Shown here: one piece after another, positions 6,069 through 7,770 of the stretch
How positions within the stretch are numbered: position 1 is the first letter of the stretch
How the letters are laid out: each line of letters opens with the position of its first letter
Assembly: GCA_943328715.2 (NCBI GenBank)
Contig: CALQBB020000029.1
Location: 1-7,770 of the forward strand
Length of the DNA: 7,770 nt
Source of the DNA: Polynucleobacter meluiroseus
Lineage (GTDB): Bacteria > Bacteroidota > Bacteroidia > Flavobacteriales_D > Crocinitomicaceae
Direction of reading: 5' to 3'
Position numbers and translations under genes: made by a program
The notes under the pieces: generated by a model
Told to the model about the DNA's origin: nothing
The model's database searches: none
Seen by the model: only the letters and a program-made list of their open reading frames with translations

Positions 6069-7303
6069 ACATTGAAATACTAGCCATCGGCGATGAGTTG
6101 TTGATTGGACAAACCATCAACACCAATGCTTCATGGCTGGGACAAGAATTATCAAAAATCGGTGCGCGTGTCACGCGTTCACTTGTTATTGCCGATGACA
6201 AGCACCGCATTTTAGAGGCAATCGATCAATGTTATCCGGAAACGAATTGTGTGATTATCACTGGTGGACTAGGTCCAACAAAGGATGACATTACCAAACA
6301 CACCTTGTGTGAATATTTTGACACAAAACTCGAAATACATCAAGCAACATTAGCGAAAATCGAAGCGTATTTTGCCTCTCGTAATCGTCCAATGTTGGAA
6401 TCGAATATTCAGCAAGCAGCCTTACCCGTCGATTGTGAAATCTTAGCGAACAATTATGGAACTGCCGCGGGAATGATGTTTGAGAAAAACGGACGCTATT
6501 GTGTTTCCTTACCGGGAGTTCCCTACGAAATGAAAGGGATTGTCCTGGAAGAATTGATTCCTCGATTGATGCAACGCTTCCAATTAAAAGCGATGTACCA
6601 TTACACGGCGCTCACACAAGGAATTGGGGAATCGTTTTTAGCAGAACAAATTAGTGATTGGGAGGACCGAATTCGTGAAAGGGGATTTGGTTTAGCTTAT
6701 CTACCCTCGCCTGGACTTGTCAAACTGCGGATTACTTCCCATGAAGGAAAAGAAGATCAAACTGAAATCATGGAGTTTTTCCGGGAATTAGCCAATCGCC
6801 TTCCAGAAGCTGTTTTCGGATATGAAAATGATACTTTGCCCGATGTTATTGGTTCATTATTGAAAACCAAAGGCAAAACAATTGGTACAGTAGAAAGTTT
6901 AACAAGTGGACTCCTCGCCCAGCAAATCACCAGTATTTCGGGCGCATCCGATTATTTTATGGGCTCGCTCCTCACCTATTCCAACGATTTAAAACATCGT
7001 CTTTGTGACGTTTCCATTGACGCAATTCTTTCCGAAGGAGCTGTGAGTGAAAAAGTTGCGATGGAAATGGCTGAAAATGGTGCGAAAAAATTAGGCGTGG
7101 ATGTCTGTATTTCTACTACTGGAATTGCGGGTCCAAACGGAGGAACCGTTGATAAACCGGTAGGATTGGTTTGGATTGGATTGTGTATATCCGGAAAAAC
7201 AGTTGCGCGCAAATTTCAATTCGGAGATAACCGCGAAAGAAACATTCAAATGACCGTTTTAAGCGCCTTAAATTGGTTGCGCTACGAATTAGCCAAAGGA
7301 TAA
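6065..7303 (+). CDS. cinA: CinA family protein: MoCF-like nucleotide pyrophosphatase domain plus PncC-type NMN amidohydrolase domain
   Basis: The 412 residues show the full two-domain CinA layout. The N-terminal MoCF-biosynthesis-like domain (about 1-250), associated in the family with ADP-ribose/NAD-type pyrophosphatase activity, has AIGDELLIGQ (7-16), NTNASWLG (19-26), TGGLGPTKDD (66-75), LPGVPYEMKG (149-158), TQGIGES (184-190) and LPSPGLVKLR (213-222). The C-terminal PncC domain (about 255-412) would deamidate nicotinamide mononucleotide in pyridine-nucleotide salvage; it has YSNDLK (305-310), GAVSEKV (325-331), TGIAGPNGG (352-360) and KPVGLVW (364-370). The usual ESCTGG motif reads ESLTSG (277-282): the presumed nucleophile S278 is kept, but the Cys and first Gly are changed. 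The start overlaps the methyltransferase stop as ATGA, so translation is probably coupled. Despite the historic name, nothing here points to competence. It appears to be the last gene of the operon. Confidence 0.93.
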   Translation: MNIEILAIGDELLIGQTINTNASWLGQELSKIGARVTRSLVIADDKHRILEAIDQCYPETNCVIITGGLGPTKDDITKHTLCEYFDTKLEIHQATLAKIEAYFASRNRPMLESNIQQAALPVDCEILANNYGTAAGMMFEKNGRYCVSLPGVPYEMKGIVLEELIPRLMQRFQLKAMYHYTALTQGIGESFLAEQISDWEDRIRERGFGLAYLPSPGLVKLRITSHEGKEDQTEIMEFFRELANRLPEAVFGYENDTLPDVIGSLLKTKGKTIGTVESLTSGLLAQQITSISGASDYFMGSLLTYSNDLKHRLCDVSIDAILSEGAVSEKVAMEMAENGAKKLGVDVCISTTGIAGPNGGTVDKPVGLVWIGLCISGKTVARKFQFGDNRERNIQMTVLSALNWLRYELAKG

Positions 7304-7304
7304 A

Positions 7305-7770
7305 TCATTTCCCTTCTAGACGATACGTGTATTGAATCATTACGGTTCTTGGCGCTTCGATTTTCAGTGGACGCAAGGAATACGTTCGATTGAAAATATT
7401 ACTGCCAATCACCGCTAATTTGTGCTGTTCTGAGAAATTGAGAGATAAACGTGCATCGAAGATCCAATTGCCGAATCTATGCGACTGAAAATAGTCCATA
7501 TAAGTTAAATCTTGCAGCAATTCATTGTCTACCGTAATTTGCTCAAAATCCTTAATAATGGCATCCATGTTTACGATTTTTGAGAAATACTTAGCACTGA
7601 CACCAGCGGAGACTTTCTTATTCCATGTATGTTCCACATCCAATTTCACATTGTGCAAGAATCGGTATTTCAGAATTCCTTTACTCGGATCCAGCGATGT
7701 TGACTGGTAACTAAAAACACGATTCAAGGAATCCGTTGCATACACGTAATTCGGACTCAATGTAATGGGA
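7305..7770 (-). CDS. Outer-membrane beta-barrel protein, probable TonB-dependent receptor, C-terminal fragment
   Basis: This minus-strand frame is open from the right edge to a TGA at 7305-7307, about 154 residues of a gene that begins beyond the window. No genuine start is visible; a TTG at 7758-7760 lies inside the open frame and is not a likely start. The fragment alternates polar and hydrophobic residues as beta-barrel strands do (LKYRFLHNVKLDVEHTW, SAGVSAKYFS, WIFDARLSLNFSE, HKLAVIGSNIFN). Near the end, the N-IFNRTYSLRPLKIEAPRT segment closely resembles the last strands of TonB-dependent receptors (NLFN-x-Y...RP...PPR), followed by a final strand MIQYTYRLEGK. Ending in a short charged tail rather than an aromatic residue is slightly unusual. 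Such receptors import siderophores, vitamin B12 or glycans; the substrate cannot be told from this part. It converges on cinA with a single base between stop codons. Confidence 0.75.
   Translation of the reverse strand, partial: PITLSPNYVYATDSLNRVFSYQSTSLDPSKGILKYRFLHNVKLDVEHTWNKKVSAGVSAKYFSKIVNMDAIIKDFEQITVDNELLQDLTYMDYFQSHRFGNWIFDARLSLNFSEQHKLAVIGSNIFNRTYSLRPLKIEAPRTVMIQYTYRLEGK

Noticed and set aside
7296..7316. Possible hairpin AAAGGA...TCCCTT at the cinA/receptor junction
   Set aside because: The arms pair imperfectly, the stem would be short, and no adequate T-tract follows on either strand.

Overview
The window looks like ordinary chromosome from a member of the Bacteroidota, most likely the Flavobacteriia (a Crocinitomicaceae- or Fluviicola-like relative is my guess). 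Three things suggest this. lpxC and fabZ are fused into one reading frame, which is a Bacteroidota hallmark. Starts are preceded by A-rich stretches instead of strong Shine-Dalgarno sites, and a near-consensus Bacteroidota promoter element (TAnnTTTG type) lies before lpxD. DNA composition is moderately AT-rich and even throughout. No mobile elements, phage genes, tRNA or rRNA genes or CRISPR arrays are visible.

Layout. Positions 1-171 hold the 3' end of uvrA (nucleotide excision repair). A 104-base gap leads into trxA (thioredoxin, 276-593), which ends at a clear rho-independent terminator (598-621). A membrane-anchored hypothetical protein (627-1337) follows, starting only five bases after the terminator's T-tract. 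It appears to contain two diverged copies of one domain, the first resembling DUF4258-type proteins of Flavobacteria. A 77-base gap with a candidate promoter then leads into a tightly packed five-gene block on the plus strand: lpxD (1415-2455), lpxC/fabZ (2461-3861), lpxA (3862-4638), an rlmD/rumA-like rRNA uracil methyltransferase (4641-6068) and cinA (6065-7303). Gaps inside the block are 5, 0, 2 and -4 bases, so it is almost certainly one transcript. A convergent gene on the minus strand fills 7305 to the right edge and encodes the C-terminus of an outer-membrane beta-barrel, probably a TonB-dependent receptor.

How the genes work together. LpxA, LpxC and LpxD catalyse the first three committed lipid A reactions: O-acylation of UDP-GlcNAc, deacetylation, and N-acylation. 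FabZ dehydrates the same 3-hydroxyacyl-ACP pool that LpxA and LpxD draw on, so the fusion joins the two competing uses of that pool in one polypeptide. The methyltransferase (ribosome maturation) and CinA (pyridine-nucleotide repair/salvage) appear to be housekeeping passengers on the same transcript.

I found no new biological system. The points worth a second look are residue-level departures in otherwise well-known enzymes (loss of all four Fe-S cysteines in the RlmD-like protein, a His-to-Gln change at the position of LpxA His160, an altered ESCTGG motif in CinA), the internal duplication in the hypothetical protein, and the compressed signals before it and before lpxD. Every stretch longer than about 105 bases is coding.
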